Of a DNA stretch of 64,000 bases, positions 30,699 through 39,194 are shown one piece after another. The position numbers and the translations under genes are program-made. The stretch spans positions 17,575 to 81,574 of the forward strand of contig NZ_BARG01000084.1 of assembly GCF_000376565.1 (NCBI RefSeq), written 5' to 3'. Positions within the stretch are counted from its first letter, which is position 1, and each line of letters begins with the position of its first letter. The notes beneath the pieces are model-generated. The model saw nothing but the letters and a program-made list of their open reading frames with translations. It was not told the DNA's origin and searched no databases. The DNA comes from Streptomyces hokutonensis (GTDB taxonomy: Bacteria > Actinomycetota > Actinomycetes > Streptomycetales > Streptomycetaceae).

Positions 30699-31478
30699 GT
30701 GTCCGCTACGCCCGTGCTGGCGTTGCGCGGAGTCTCCAAGCGATTCGGTGCGGTGCAGGCCCTCACCGACGTAGAGCTGGAGGTTCACGCCGGAGAAGTG
30801 GTCGCACTGGTCGGCGACAACGGCGCAGGAAAGTCCACCCTGGTGAAGACGATCGCCGGTGTGCACCCCATCGATGAAGGAGTCATCGAATGGGAGGGCA
30901 ACCCGGTCAGCATCAACAAGCCGCACGACGCCCAGGGACTCGGCGTCGCGACGGTCTACCAGGACCTCGCGCTGTGCGACAACCTCGACGTCGTCGGCAA
31001 TCTGTACCTCGGGCGTGAGCTGCTTCGCCGTGGCATCATCGACGAGGTCACGATGGAGAAGAACTCCCGCGAACTGCTGAGCACTCTCTCCATCCGCATC
31101 CCGAGCGTGCGGATCCCGATCGCCAGCCTCTCCGGTGGCCAGCGGCAGGTCGTCGCCATCGCCCGCGCGCTGATCGGTGACCCCAAGGTCGTCATCCTCG
31201 ACGAGCCCACCGCCGCCCTCGGCGTCGAGCAGACCGCTCAGGTCCTCGACCTGGTCGAGCGGCTGCGCGAGCGCAACCTCGGCGTCATCCTCATCAGCCA
31301 CAACATGGCCGACGTCAAGGCGGTCGCCGACACCGTCAACGTGCTGCGCCTGGGCAAGAACAACGGCTCCTTCCCGGTGAAGGACACCAGTCAGGAAACG
31401 ATCATCGCCGCGATCACCGGTGCCACGGACAACGCCGTGACCCGTCGTGCGGTGCGCAGCACGGAGGCGGCAAAGTGA
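30699..31478 (+). CDS. xylG: XylG, single-domain xylose ABC transporter ATPase
   Basis: 259 residues: one complete ABC domain with Walker A GDNGAGKST (39-47), signature LSGGQ, Walker B VVILDEPTAAL and a switch His in LISHNM. E. coli XylG has two ABC domains (about 510 residues); this one has a single domain and would act as a dimer. The GTG at 30699 is chosen because GAAGGAG (30683-30689) lies 9 nt upstream, whereas the in-frame ATG at 30690 abuts it. It overlaps xylH by four bases. Confidence 0.92.
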   Translation: MSATPVLALRGVSKRFGAVQALTDVELEVHAGEVVALVGDNGAGKSTLVKTIAGVHPIDEGVIEWEGNPVSINKPHDAQGLGVATVYQDLALCDNLDVVGNLYLGRELLRRGIIDEVTMEKNSRELLSTLSIRIPSVRIPIASLSGGQRQVVAIARALIGDPKVVILDEPTAALGVEQTAQVLDLVERLRERNLGVILISHNMADVKAVADTVNVLRLGKNNGSFPVKDTSQETIIAAITGATDNAVTRRAVRSTEAAK

Positions 31479-32794
31479 GCGACACGTCAGGCACCGTGAA
31501 GAAGGACGCGGTCGAACCGACCGCCCCGGCTCCGGCCGACGACCCCACGGCGGCGACCGCTGCCGCCACCGTCGTCGACCCTCGTCTGCTGGTCCGCGAT
31601 GAGGGCTTCAAGGGCTACATCACCGAGTTCAGGCGCAGGGTCAAGGGCGGTGAACTCGGCTCGCTGCCGGTCATCGTCGGCCTGATCGTCATCGGCATCA
31701 TCTTCCAGGCCCAGAACAGCCGGTTCCTGAGCGCGGACAACCTGTCCAACATCAGCTACTACCTGTCGGCCACCGGCATGCTCTCCATCGGCCTGGTCTT
31801 CGTGCTGCTGCTCGGCGAGATCGACCTGTCCGTCGGCTCGGTCAGCGGTCTGGCGTCCACCCTGTTCGCCGTCTTCGTGGTCAACCACGGGATGAACGGC
31901 TGGCTGGCGCTGTTCCTGACCATCGTCACGGGTGTCGGCATCGGCGCGCTGCACGGCTTCTTCTTCGCGAGGATCGGCGTACCGGCCTTCGTCGTGACAC
32001 TGGCCGGCTTCCTCGGCTGGAACGGTCTGATGCTGTGGCTGCTCGGTTCGAGCGGCACCATCAACATCCCGGACGAGGGCCCGGTGCACCTGCTCGGCCA
32101 GAGCTCGTTCTTCATGGACCAGTCGATCGCCGGCGCCTACATCCTGGCCGCCCTCGGCACCGCGTCCCTGCTCTTCGGCTCGCTCACCGACCAGCGCCGC
32201 CGCAAGGCCGCCGGGGTGCCCTTCCGGCCCACCAGCGAGATCCTGCTGCGGGTCGTGCTGCTCGCCGTGGCCGCGTTCGTCACCGCCGCGGTGCTGAACT
32301 CGTCCTCCGGTGTCTCCAACTCGCTGGTGATCTTCCTCGCCTCCCTGGTGATCGTGGACTTCGTGCTCCGCCGTACCCCGTACGGCCGCAAGGTCTTCGC
32401 GGTCGGCGGCGGCATCGAGGCCGCGCGCCGTGCCGGTATCAACGTCTCCATGATCCGCATCACCGTGTTCGCCATCTCCGGCGGCTTCGCGGCGGTCGGC
32501 GGTATGTTCTTCGCCGGTCAGACCCAGAGCGCCACGCTGAACGCCGGCGGCGGCAACACCCTGATGCTGGCCATCGCGGCGGCCGTCATCGGCGGTACGA
32601 GCCTCTTCGGCGGCCGCGGCACCGTCTGGTCCGCGCTGCTGGGCATGCTCGTCATCCAGTCGATCCAGACCGGTCTCGACCTGCTCAACATGAACACGTC
32701 GATCCAGTACATGATCACGGGTGGCGTTCTCCTCGGCGCGGTCGTCATCGACTCCGTGTCCCGCAAGAGCCAGAAGGCGGCAGGTCGCGGCTGA
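31475..32794 (+). CDS. xylH: XylH, xylose ABC transporter permease
   Basis: 439 residues. A cytoplasmic N-terminus of about 60 residues rich in Ala, Pro and Thr precedes roughly ten membrane helices of the BPD_transp_2 family (GEIDLSVGSVSGLAS; GGIEAARRAGINV). Its GTG overlaps the xylG stop (GTGA), so translation is coupled. It forms the membrane channel for XylF-delivered xylose. Confidence 0.93.
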   Translation: MSDTSGTVKKDAVEPTAPAPADDPTAATAAATVVDPRLLVRDEGFKGYITEFRRRVKGGELGSLPVIVGLIVIGIIFQAQNSRFLSADNLSNISYYLSATGMLSIGLVFVLLLGEIDLSVGSVSGLASTLFAVFVVNHGMNGWLALFLTIVTGVGIGALHGFFFARIGVPAFVVTLAGFLGWNGLMLWLLGSSGTINIPDEGPVHLLGQSSFFMDQSIAGAYILAALGTASLLFGSLTDQRRRKAAGVPFRPTSEILLRVVLLAVAAFVTAAVLNSSSGVSNSLVIFLASLVIVDFVLRRTPYGRKVFAVGGGIEAARRAGINVSMIRITVFAISGGFAAVGGMFFAGQTQSATLNAGGGNTLMLAIAAAVIGGTSLFGGRGTVWSALLGMLVIQSIQTGLDLLNMNTSIQYMITGGVLLGAVVIDSVSRKSQKAAGRG

Positions 32795-32813
32795 CCTGCG
32801 TCCTTTCGGACCA

Positions 32814-32843
32814 GTGCCCGGTACCGATCGCGGTACCGGGCAC
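32814..32843 (+). terminator. Terminator of the xylFGH operon
   Basis: GTGCCCGGTACCG (32814-32826) and its exact complement (32831-32843) enclose a 4-nt loop, 19 bp after xylH. The core GTGCCCGGTAC recurs in the terminator at 48984-49019. Confidence 0.85.
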
Positions 32844-33000
32844 AGTCATGTCACAGGAAAGGTCGTAGGACAGGCTGTTCTTGGGTACAGCCGATCGCGT
32901 GACGTACGACGCACAGCCCGGGCGCGGTCCGCGAAGGCGGAACATTAGACTCGACAAGCCCGGCAACAGCTCGATCAGCTCTACTCGCAAGGAGGCACGG

Positions 33001-34929
33001 GTGCCGCTGCTGACCCGCATCAGGGGACCGCGCGATCTGGACCGGCTCAGCCTGGAGCAGCTGGACCAGCTGGCCGAGGAGATCCGGACCTTCCTCGTCG
33101 ACGCCGTCTCCAAGACCGGCGGCCACCTCGGCCCGAACCTCGGTGTGGTCGAGCTGACCATCGCCCTGCACCGCGTCTTCGAGTCCCCGAAGGACCGCGT
33201 GCTGTGGGACACCGGCCACCAGTCCTACGTGCACAAGCTGCTCACCGGCCGCCAGGACTTCTCGAAGCTGAAGCAGAAGGGCGGCCTCTCCGGCTACCCC
33301 TCGCAGGCCGAGTCCGAGCACGACGTCATCGAGAACTCGCACGCCTCCACGGTCCTCGGCTGGGCCGACGGCCTCGCCAAGGCCAACCAGGTGCTGAAAC
33401 GCGAGGACCACGTGGTCGCCGTGATCGGTGACGGCGCGCTGACCGGCGGTATGGCCTGGGAGGCGCTGAACAACATCGCCGACGCCAAGGACCGCCCCCT
33501 CGTCATCGTCGTCAACGACAACGAGCGGTCCTACGCACCGACCATCGGCGGCCTCGCGAACCACCTGGCGACCCTGCGGACCACCGACGGCTACGAGCGC
33601 TTCCTGGCCCGCGGCAAGGACCTCCTCGGGCGCACCCCGGTCGTCGGCAAGCCCCTCTACGAGACGCTGCACGGCGCGAAGAAGGGGCTGAAGGACTTCA
33701 TCGCCCCGCAGGGCATGTTCGAGGACCTCGGCCTCAAGTACGTCGGCCCCATCGACGGCCACGACATCGAGGCGATGGAGTCCGCGCTGGCCCGCGCCAA
33801 GCGCTTCGGCGGCCCGGTGATCGTGCACGTCCTCACCGAGAAGGGCCGCGGCTACCAGCCCGCCCTCCAGGACGAGGCCGACCGCTTCCACGGCATCGGC
33901 CCCATCCACCCCGACACCGGCCTTCCCATCAAGGCCTCCGGCGCCGACTGGACCTCCGTCTTCGGCGACGAGATGGTCGCGCTCGGCCAGGAGCGCGAGG
34001 ACGTCGTCGCGATCACCGCCGCGATGCTCCAGCCGGTCGGCCTCAAGAAGTTCGCCGACGCCTTCCCGAACCGGATCTACGACGTCGGCATCGCCGAGCA
34101 GCACGGCGCCGTCTCCGCGGCGGGCCTCGCCACGGGCGGTCTGCATCCGGTGTTCGCGGTGTACGCCACATTCCTGAACCGTGCCTTCGACCAGGTCCTC
34201 ATGGATGTCGCCCTCCACAAGTGCGGTGTGACCTTCGTACTGGACCGGGCCGGCGTCACCGGCACCGACGGCGCCTCCCACAACGGCATGTGGGACATGT
34301 CGATCCTCCAGGTCGTCCCCGGCCTCCGGCTCGCCGCCCCGCGCGACGCCGACCAGGTCCGCGCCCAGCTCCGCGAGGCCGTCCAGGTCAAGGACGCGCC
34401 GACCGTGGTCCGCTTCTCCAAGGGCGCGGTCGGCCCCGCGGTGCCCGCCGTGGGCCGCATCGGCGGCATGGACGTGCTGCGCGCGCCCGGCACCGACGCC
34501 CCGGACGTCCTGCTCGTCTCCGTCGGCGCGCTTGCGCCGATGTGCCTGGAGATCGCCGGCCTCCTCGACAAGCAGGGCATCACCACCACCGTCGTCGACC
34601 CGCGCTGGGTCAAGCCCGTCGACGAGGCCATGGCGCCGCTCGCCGAGCAGCACCGCGTGGTCGTCACCGTAGAGGACAACTCCCGTGTCGGCGGCGTCGG
34701 TTCGTCGATCGCCCAGGCCCTGCGCGACGCGGGCGTGGATGTTCCGCTCCGCGACTTCGGCATCCCGCCGCGCTTCCTCGACCACGCCTCGCGCGCCGAG
34801 GTGATGACGGAGATCGGCCTCACCGCACCGGACATCGCCCGCCAGGTGACCGGCCTGGTCTCGAAGCTCGACGGCCGCTTCGACCGGCCCACGGCGGAGG
34901 TCGACTCGGTGGAGTCGGCCCGGGACTGA
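33001..34929 (+). CDS. dxs: 1-deoxy-D-xylulose-5-phosphate synthase
   Basis: 642 residues. Condenses pyruvate and glyceraldehyde 3-phosphate to DXP, the entry step of the MEP isoprenoid pathway and a thiamine/pyridoxine precursor. It shows the thiamine diphosphate motif GDGALTGG (143-150), the N-terminal histidine motif TGHQSYVHKLLTGR and the catalytic Glu366 in IAEQH of the pyrimidine domain, then a C-terminal transketolase domain. AAGGAGG lies just before the GTG at 33001. Streptomyces often carry two dxs genes; whether another exists here is unknown. It is flanked by strong terminators, so it is probably monocistronic. Confidence 0.95.
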   Translation: MPLLTRIRGPRDLDRLSLEQLDQLAEEIRTFLVDAVSKTGGHLGPNLGVVELTIALHRVFESPKDRVLWDTGHQSYVHKLLTGRQDFSKLKQKGGLSGYPSQAESEHDVIENSHASTVLGWADGLAKANQVLKREDHVVAVIGDGALTGGMAWEALNNIADAKDRPLVIVVNDNERSYAPTIGGLANHLATLRTTDGYERFLARGKDLLGRTPVVGKPLYETLHGAKKGLKDFIAPQGMFEDLGLKYVGPIDGHDIEAMESALARAKRFGGPVIVHVLTEKGRGYQPALQDEADRFHGIGPIHPDTGLPIKASGADWTSVFGDEMVALGQEREDVVAITAAMLQPVGLKKFADAFPNRIYDVGIAEQHGAVSAAGLATGGLHPVFAVYATFLNRAFDQVLMDVALHKCGVTFVLDRAGVTGTDGASHNGMWDMSILQVVPGLRLAAPRDADQVRAQLREAVQVKDAPTVVRFSKGAVGPAVPAVGRIGGMDVLRAPGTDAPDVLLVSVGALAPMCLEIAGLLDKQGITTTVVDPRWVKPVDEAMAPLAEQHRVVVTVEDNSRVGGVGSSIAQALRDAGVDVPLRDFGIPPRFLDHASRAEVMTEIGLTAPDIARQVTGLVSKLDGRFDRPTAEVDSVESARD

Positions 34930-34935
34930 CACGGC

Positions 34936-34985
34936 CGAATGGGCTGCTTCCACCACTCGTTGCAGTGGTGAAAGCAGCCCATTCG
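34936..34985 (+). terminator. 22-bp stem terminator after dxs
   Basis: Arms 34936-34957 and 34964-34985 pair over 22 positions with a single mismatch around the loop CGTTGC, 6 bp after the dxs stop. Confidence 0.9.
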
Positions 34986-35066
34986 CGTGAACCCGCCCGC
35001 GTCGGGGCATACGCACATCGCCCCCTCTCGATCATGTCGAGGACGCCAAGCGTGGGAGGTACACCC

Positions 35067-36560
35067 GTGAGCAGCACCCTCTTCCGGACGAAGAGAGTCG
35101 AACAGTCCATCCAGGACACCGAGGAACCGGAGCACGCGCTCAGAAAGTCCCTCTCGGCCCTGGATCTGACGGTGTTCGGCGTCGGAGTGGTCATCGGCAC
35201 CGGCATCTTCGTCCTCACCGGCACCGCCGCAAAGAACAACGCCGGTCCGGCGGTCTCCCTGTCCTTCGTCGTGGCCGGCGTCGTCTGTGCCCTCGCGGCG
35301 CTCTGCTACGCCGAGTTCGCGTCCACGGTCCCGGTCGCGGGCTCCGCGTACACCTTCTCGTACGCCTCCCTCGGCGAACTCCCCGCCTGGACCATCGGCT
35401 GGGACCTGGTCCTCGAACTCGCGCTCGGCACGGCGGTGGTGGCGGTCGGCTGGTCCGGTTACATCCACTCGCTGCTGGACAACGCGGGCTGGCATCTGCC
35501 CGAGGCGCTCAGCGGCCGGGACGGCGCCCACGGCTTCGGCTTCGACATCCTCGCCGCCGCGCTCGTCCTGGTCCTCACCGCGATCCTCGTGCTCGGCATG
35601 AAGCTCTCCGCGCGGGTGACCTCCGTCGTCGTCGCCATCAAGGTGGCCGTCGTCCTCGTGGTGATCGTCGCGGGCGCCTTCTTCATCAAGGGCGACAACT
35701 ACAAGCCGTTCATCCCCAAGTCGCAGGCCGTGGAGGCGGGCGGCAACCTCAAGGCCCCGCTCATCCAGCTGATGTTCGGCTGGGCGCCCTCCAACTTCGG
35801 CGTCATGGGCATCTTCACCGCCGCCTCCGTGGTCTTCTTCGCCTTCATCGGCTTCGACGTCGTCGCCACCGCGGCCGAGGAGACCCGCAACCCGCAGCGG
35901 GACGTACCGCGCGGCATCCTCGGCTCACTGATCATCTGCACCACGCTGTACGTCGCCGTGTCGATCGTCGTCACCGGCATGCAGAAGTACAGCTCCCTGT
36001 CGATCGACGCACCCCTCGCGGACGCGTTCAAGGCCACCGGACACCCGTGGTTCGCGGGCCTGATCAGCTTCGGCGCCGCGATCGGCCTGACGACGGTGTG
36101 CATGATCCTTCTCCTGGGCCAGGCCCGGGTCTTCTTCGCGATGAGCCGAGACGGTCTCCTGCCCCGTTTCTTCTCGCACGTCCACCCGCGCTTCCGTACC
36201 CCGTACCGCCCGACCATCCTCCTGGGCGTGGTCATCGCGATCGTCTCGGGCTTCACGAGCCTCAGTGAACTCGCCGAACTGGTCAACATCGGCACCCTGT
36301 TCGCCTTCATCGTGGTCGCGATCGGCGTGATCATCCTCCGGAACAAGCGCCCCGACCTGCCCCGCTCCTTCCGCACCCCCCTGGTCCCGGCCCTCCCCAT
36401 CCTCTCGGTCCTCGCCTCCCTCTGGCTGATGCTCAACCTCCCCGCCGAGACCTGGCTCCGTTTCGCCATCTGGATGGCGATCGGCTTCGTCGTCTACTTC
36501 TTCTACGGCCGCACCCACAGCCGGCTCGGACAGCAGCAGGCGGCGGAGGCGGGCCGCTGA
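35067..36560 (+). CDS. APC-superfamily amino acid permease (cationic amino acid transporter type)
   Basis: 497 residues with about 12 to 13 membrane helices. The helix 1 motif GVVIGTGIFVLTG and the loop FFAFIGFDVVATAAEETRNP are typical of the CAT/YfnA branch of the APC superfamily. It imports amino acids across the cell membrane using ion gradients; the exact substrate cannot be read from sequence. The GTG at 35067 follows GGGAGG by 7 nt; an in-frame ATG upstream at 35034 lacks such a site. Confidence 0.9.
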   Translation: MSSTLFRTKRVEQSIQDTEEPEHALRKSLSALDLTVFGVGVVIGTGIFVLTGTAAKNNAGPAVSLSFVVAGVVCALAALCYAEFASTVPVAGSAYTFSYASLGELPAWTIGWDLVLELALGTAVVAVGWSGYIHSLLDNAGWHLPEALSGRDGAHGFGFDILAAALVLVLTAILVLGMKLSARVTSVVVAIKVAVVLVVIVAGAFFIKGDNYKPFIPKSQAVEAGGNLKAPLIQLMFGWAPSNFGVMGIFTAASVVFFAFIGFDVVATAAEETRNPQRDVPRGILGSLIICTTLYVAVSIVVTGMQKYSSLSIDAPLADAFKATGHPWFAGLISFGAAIGLTTVCMILLLGQARVFFAMSRDGLLPRFFSHVHPRFRTPYRPTILLGVVIAIVSGFTSLSELAELVNIGTLFAFIVVAIGVIILRNKRPDLPRSFRTPLVPALPILSVLASLWLMLNLPAETWLRFAIWMAIGFVVYFFYGRTHSRLGQQQAAEAGR

Positions 36561-36586
36561 CGACAGTCGCCAACCGCCTTGCCCCA

Positions 36587-36628
36587 CCGGCCCCGTGGGC
36601 CCCGCTCCGGCGGAATCCGCGGGGCCGG
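36587..36628 (+). terminator. Possible terminator after the permease gene
   Basis: CCGGCCCCG and CGGGGCCGG pair perfectly across a 24-nt GC-rich loop, about 27 bp after the stop. The loop is long, so confidence is modest. Confidence 0.4.
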
Positions 36629-36770
36629 ACCGCGTGCCCACCCTGACCGGAATTGGCTGTCGCCGTACCGGGGCCGACCCGTAAGCTGCCTCTGCCGCCC
36701 TTGTATCGACCGGAAACGACCACGATGATGGGTGGAGTGGTGACGACATGCCACCTCCCGACCGCTCAGT

Positions 36771-36812
36771 GCGATTCCACTCGGTGGGAATCCGTTCGAC
36801 ACGCGATTCCAC
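36771..36812. promoter_or_regulatory. Repeated GATTCCAC motifs upstream of fxsA
   Basis: GCGATTCCAC occurs at 36771-36780 and 36803-36812, and GTGGGAATC, the inverted form with one extra base, at 36784-36792. The first and inverted copies form a near-palindrome. The cluster ends 21 bp before the fxsA start, where an operator would act. No regulator is known. Confidence 0.5.
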
Positions 36813-36833
36813 GAACCGGCGAAGGAGACCGCG

Positions 36834-37034
36834 ATGACGAATTCCGGAGAGGCATCCGGTGTGGTCCAGCGCGCGTTACGGGCCGCGACCCCGCAGCCGC
36901 CGCAGCTGACCACGCACATCCCCGACTGCGGCACCAGCTCGCTGGCCGACCTGGGGTCGATCGACCAGCACACGCTGAACAGGCTGCTGTCGACCGGGCG
37001 GCCACGGGGCTCCGGCTTCAACTCCAGCGTCTGA
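36834..37034 (+). CDS. fxsA: FxsA, FxSxx-COOH cyclophane RiPP precursor peptide
   Basis: 66 residues, ending GSGFNSSV. The last five residues, Phe62-Asn63-Ser64-Ser65-Val66, match the FxSxx-COOH signature that defines this peptide family. The preceding residues act as leader, including a conserved-looking LADLGSIDQHTL stretch (38-48). Known FXS maturases join the Phe ring to the beta carbon of the residue two positions on, which here would be Ser64. GAAGGAG precedes the ATG. The maturase gene starts 21 bp downstream. The single Cys32 is in the leader. No protease for leader removal is recognised in the operon. Confidence 0.9.
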   Translation: MTNSGEASGVVQRALRAATPQPPQLTTHIPDCGTSSLADLGSIDQHTLNRLLSTGRPRGSGFNSSV

Positions 37035-37055
37035 CACCCCGGACACCATGGACCG

Positions 37056-39188
37056 ATGACCGCCGGGACAAGAGCGTTCCGCCAGTTCGTCCTCAAGGTG
37101 CACAGCAGATGCGACCTCGCCTGCGACCACTGCTACATCTATGAGCACGCCGACCAGAGTTGGCGCCGCCGGCCGCGGGTGATGTCGGACGAGGTGGCGC
37201 GGGCGGTCGTGGCCCGCATCGCCGAACATGCCAGGGCCCACCCCGAACTCCCGCGCGTGCACGTCATTCTGCACGGCGGTGAACCCCTGCTCGCCGGCCG
37301 CGAGCGGCTCGCCCGGATCGCCCGGGACCTGCGCACCGCACTGGACGGCGTGTGCGAACTCGACCTCCGCATGCAGACCAACGGCCTCCGCCTGGACGAG
37401 GAGTCGTGCCGCATGCTGGTCCGCGAAGGGATCAGCACCGGCGTCTCCCTCGACGGCGACCGCGCCTCGAACGACCGCCACCGCAAGCGGGCCGACGGCA
37501 CCGGTTCGTACGACGCCGTCGTCCGCGCGGTACGGCTCCTCGGCTCGGCCCCCTACCGCAGCGCCTTCGCGGGCCTGCTGTGCACCATCGACACGGCGAA
37601 CGACCCCCTCGACGTGTACGAGGCACTGGCCGCGCTCGACCCGCCGCGCGTGGACTTCCTTCTGCCGCACGCCACTTGGGACCATCCGCCGCGCGGCGGC
37701 GCCGCCCACGCGCGCTGGCTGATCGCCGTCCACGACCGCTGGCGCGCCGACGGCAGACCCTTCCCGGTCCGTGTCTTCGACTCGATCGAGGCCGGGCGGG
37801 ACGGTCAGGAGTCCTTCACCGAGGCGCTCGGCCTCGGCAGCCCCGACCTGGTCGTCGTCGAGACCGACGGGGAGATCGAGCAGGCCGACTGGCTCAAGAC
37901 GGTCCAGGAAGGCGCGCCCGGCACCGGTTTCCACGTCCTGCGGCACAGCTTCGACGAGGCGGCCGCCCACCCCGGCTTCCTGGCCCAGCACGGGGGAGTG
38001 GAGGCGCTGAGCCCGCAGTGCCGCGCGTGCCCCGTGGTGCGGATCTGCGGGGGCGGCCTCTACGGCCATCGCCACCGGGCCGACAACGGCTTCGACAACC
38101 CCTCCGTCTACTGCGAGGACCTCTTCCGGCTGATCGGACACGTCCTGCGAACTCCCCGCCCGCAGCCGGTGAGCCGCCCGCACACGCTGACCGCGCACGG
38201 CTTCGACTCGCTCGCCTCCGGCGACGGGGACGCCGACGCGCTGCGTGCCCTGGCCGCCGCCGAGGCCAGCGTCCGCCGGATGCTGCTCGGTGCCGTGTGC
38301 GCCCGCTACCCCGGCCCCGAGGCGAGCGCGGTGACCCGGCTGGACCGGCACCGGCCCCGGGAGACCGCCGGGACCGTGCGCCATCCCCACCTCGGCACCT
38401 GGGCGGTGCGCGCCCTCGAAGGACGGCTGCCGGCCCCCGCCGTCCGCCGGCGACTCGGCGAGATCGCCGCCGCGACGGCACTGCGGGCGGGCTCCGGCTA
38501 CCGGCTCGCGCTGCCGGAGGACGCCGACCAGGCGCACCTGCCCGGGATCGGACGGCTGACCCTGCCACCCGGCCACGGACCGGCCGAACTGATCGCGCGC
38601 GAGGGCGACTTGCTGATCGCGCTCCGGCCCGCCCGCGACCCGCTCCCGCTCGCCCGGGCGGCGGGACCGGACACCGGCGTCGGCTGGGAACCGGTACGCC
38701 GTCTCGCCACGGGCGAGGCCACTGTCCTCCTGGAGGACGGCGACCCCCACCGCGACGGGTTCCCCGCCGAGCCCGCACCCCGGCCTGACGAGGCCGAATA
38801 CGCCCGCTGGGCCCGCCTGTTCGCCGAGGCAGGCGCACACCTGCGCACCCGGTACCCGCACCGCGCGCCAGGGATCCGCGCCCTGCTCGCCACCTGCACC
38901 CCGCTGCGCGCGGCGGACGGCCCGGGCGGCGTGGCGGTCGACCCGCACGCCTTCGGCGCCCTCGGCATCGTCCTCCCGTACACCGCCGAGGAGTTGGCCG
39001 GACTGCTCGTGGAAGGAGTCCAACAGATCAAGTTCAACGCCCTGTTGGACCTCTTCGACCTGGCCGGCAGCGACGAGTCCAGGGAAGACCTCCGGTCCGC
39101 GTACCTCAACCGCCCCCCGGCGCAGGCCGTTTCCCTCGACGGCCTCACCGACTACGGACGCCGGATGGCCGTCAGGCTGCGAGGCTGA
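37056..39188 (+). CDS. fxsB: FxsB, radical SAM/SPASM cyclophane-forming maturase with a degenerate C-terminal domain
   Basis: 710 residues. The radical SAM cluster motif CxxxCxxC is at Cys19, Cys23 and Cys26 (HSRCDLACDHCYIY). A SPASM-type region holds Cys322, Cys325, Cys331 and Cys353. The family installs a three-residue cyclophane in FxsA. Residues from about 385 to 710 form the fused domain that in relatives carries a HEXXH motif. Here the aligned segment reads EGVQQ (653-657) before IKFNALLDL, so both histidines are missing and metal-dependent activity of that domain is unlikely. It lies between fxsA and the acetyltransferase gene, with gaps of 21 and 6 bp. Confidence 0.92.
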   Translation: MTAGTRAFRQFVLKVHSRCDLACDHCYIYEHADQSWRRRPRVMSDEVARAVVARIAEHARAHPELPRVHVILHGGEPLLAGRERLARIARDLRTALDGVCELDLRMQTNGLRLDEESCRMLVREGISTGVSLDGDRASNDRHRKRADGTGSYDAVVRAVRLLGSAPYRSAFAGLLCTIDTANDPLDVYEALAALDPPRVDFLLPHATWDHPPRGGAAHARWLIAVHDRWRADGRPFPVRVFDSIEAGRDGQESFTEALGLGSPDLVVVETDGEIEQADWLKTVQEGAPGTGFHVLRHSFDEAAAHPGFLAQHGGVEALSPQCRACPVVRICGGGLYGHRHRADNGFDNPSVYCEDLFRLIGHVLRTPRPQPVSRPHTLTAHGFDSLASGDGDADALRALAAAEASVRRMLLGAVCARYPGPEASAVTRLDRHRPRETAGTVRHPHLGTWAVRALEGRLPAPAVRRRLGEIAAATALRAGSGYRLALPEDADQAHLPGIGRLTLPPGHGPAELIAREGDLLIALRPARDPLPLARAAGPDTGVGWEPVRRLATGEATVLLEDGDPHRDGFPAEPAPRPDEAEYARWARLFAEAGAHLRTRYPHRAPGIRALLATCTPLRAADGPGGVAVDPHAFGALGIVLPYTAEELAGLLVEGVQQIKFNALLDLFDLAGSDESREDLRSAYLNRPPAQAVSLDGLTDYGRRMAVRLRG

Positions 39189-39194
39189 CGGGGG

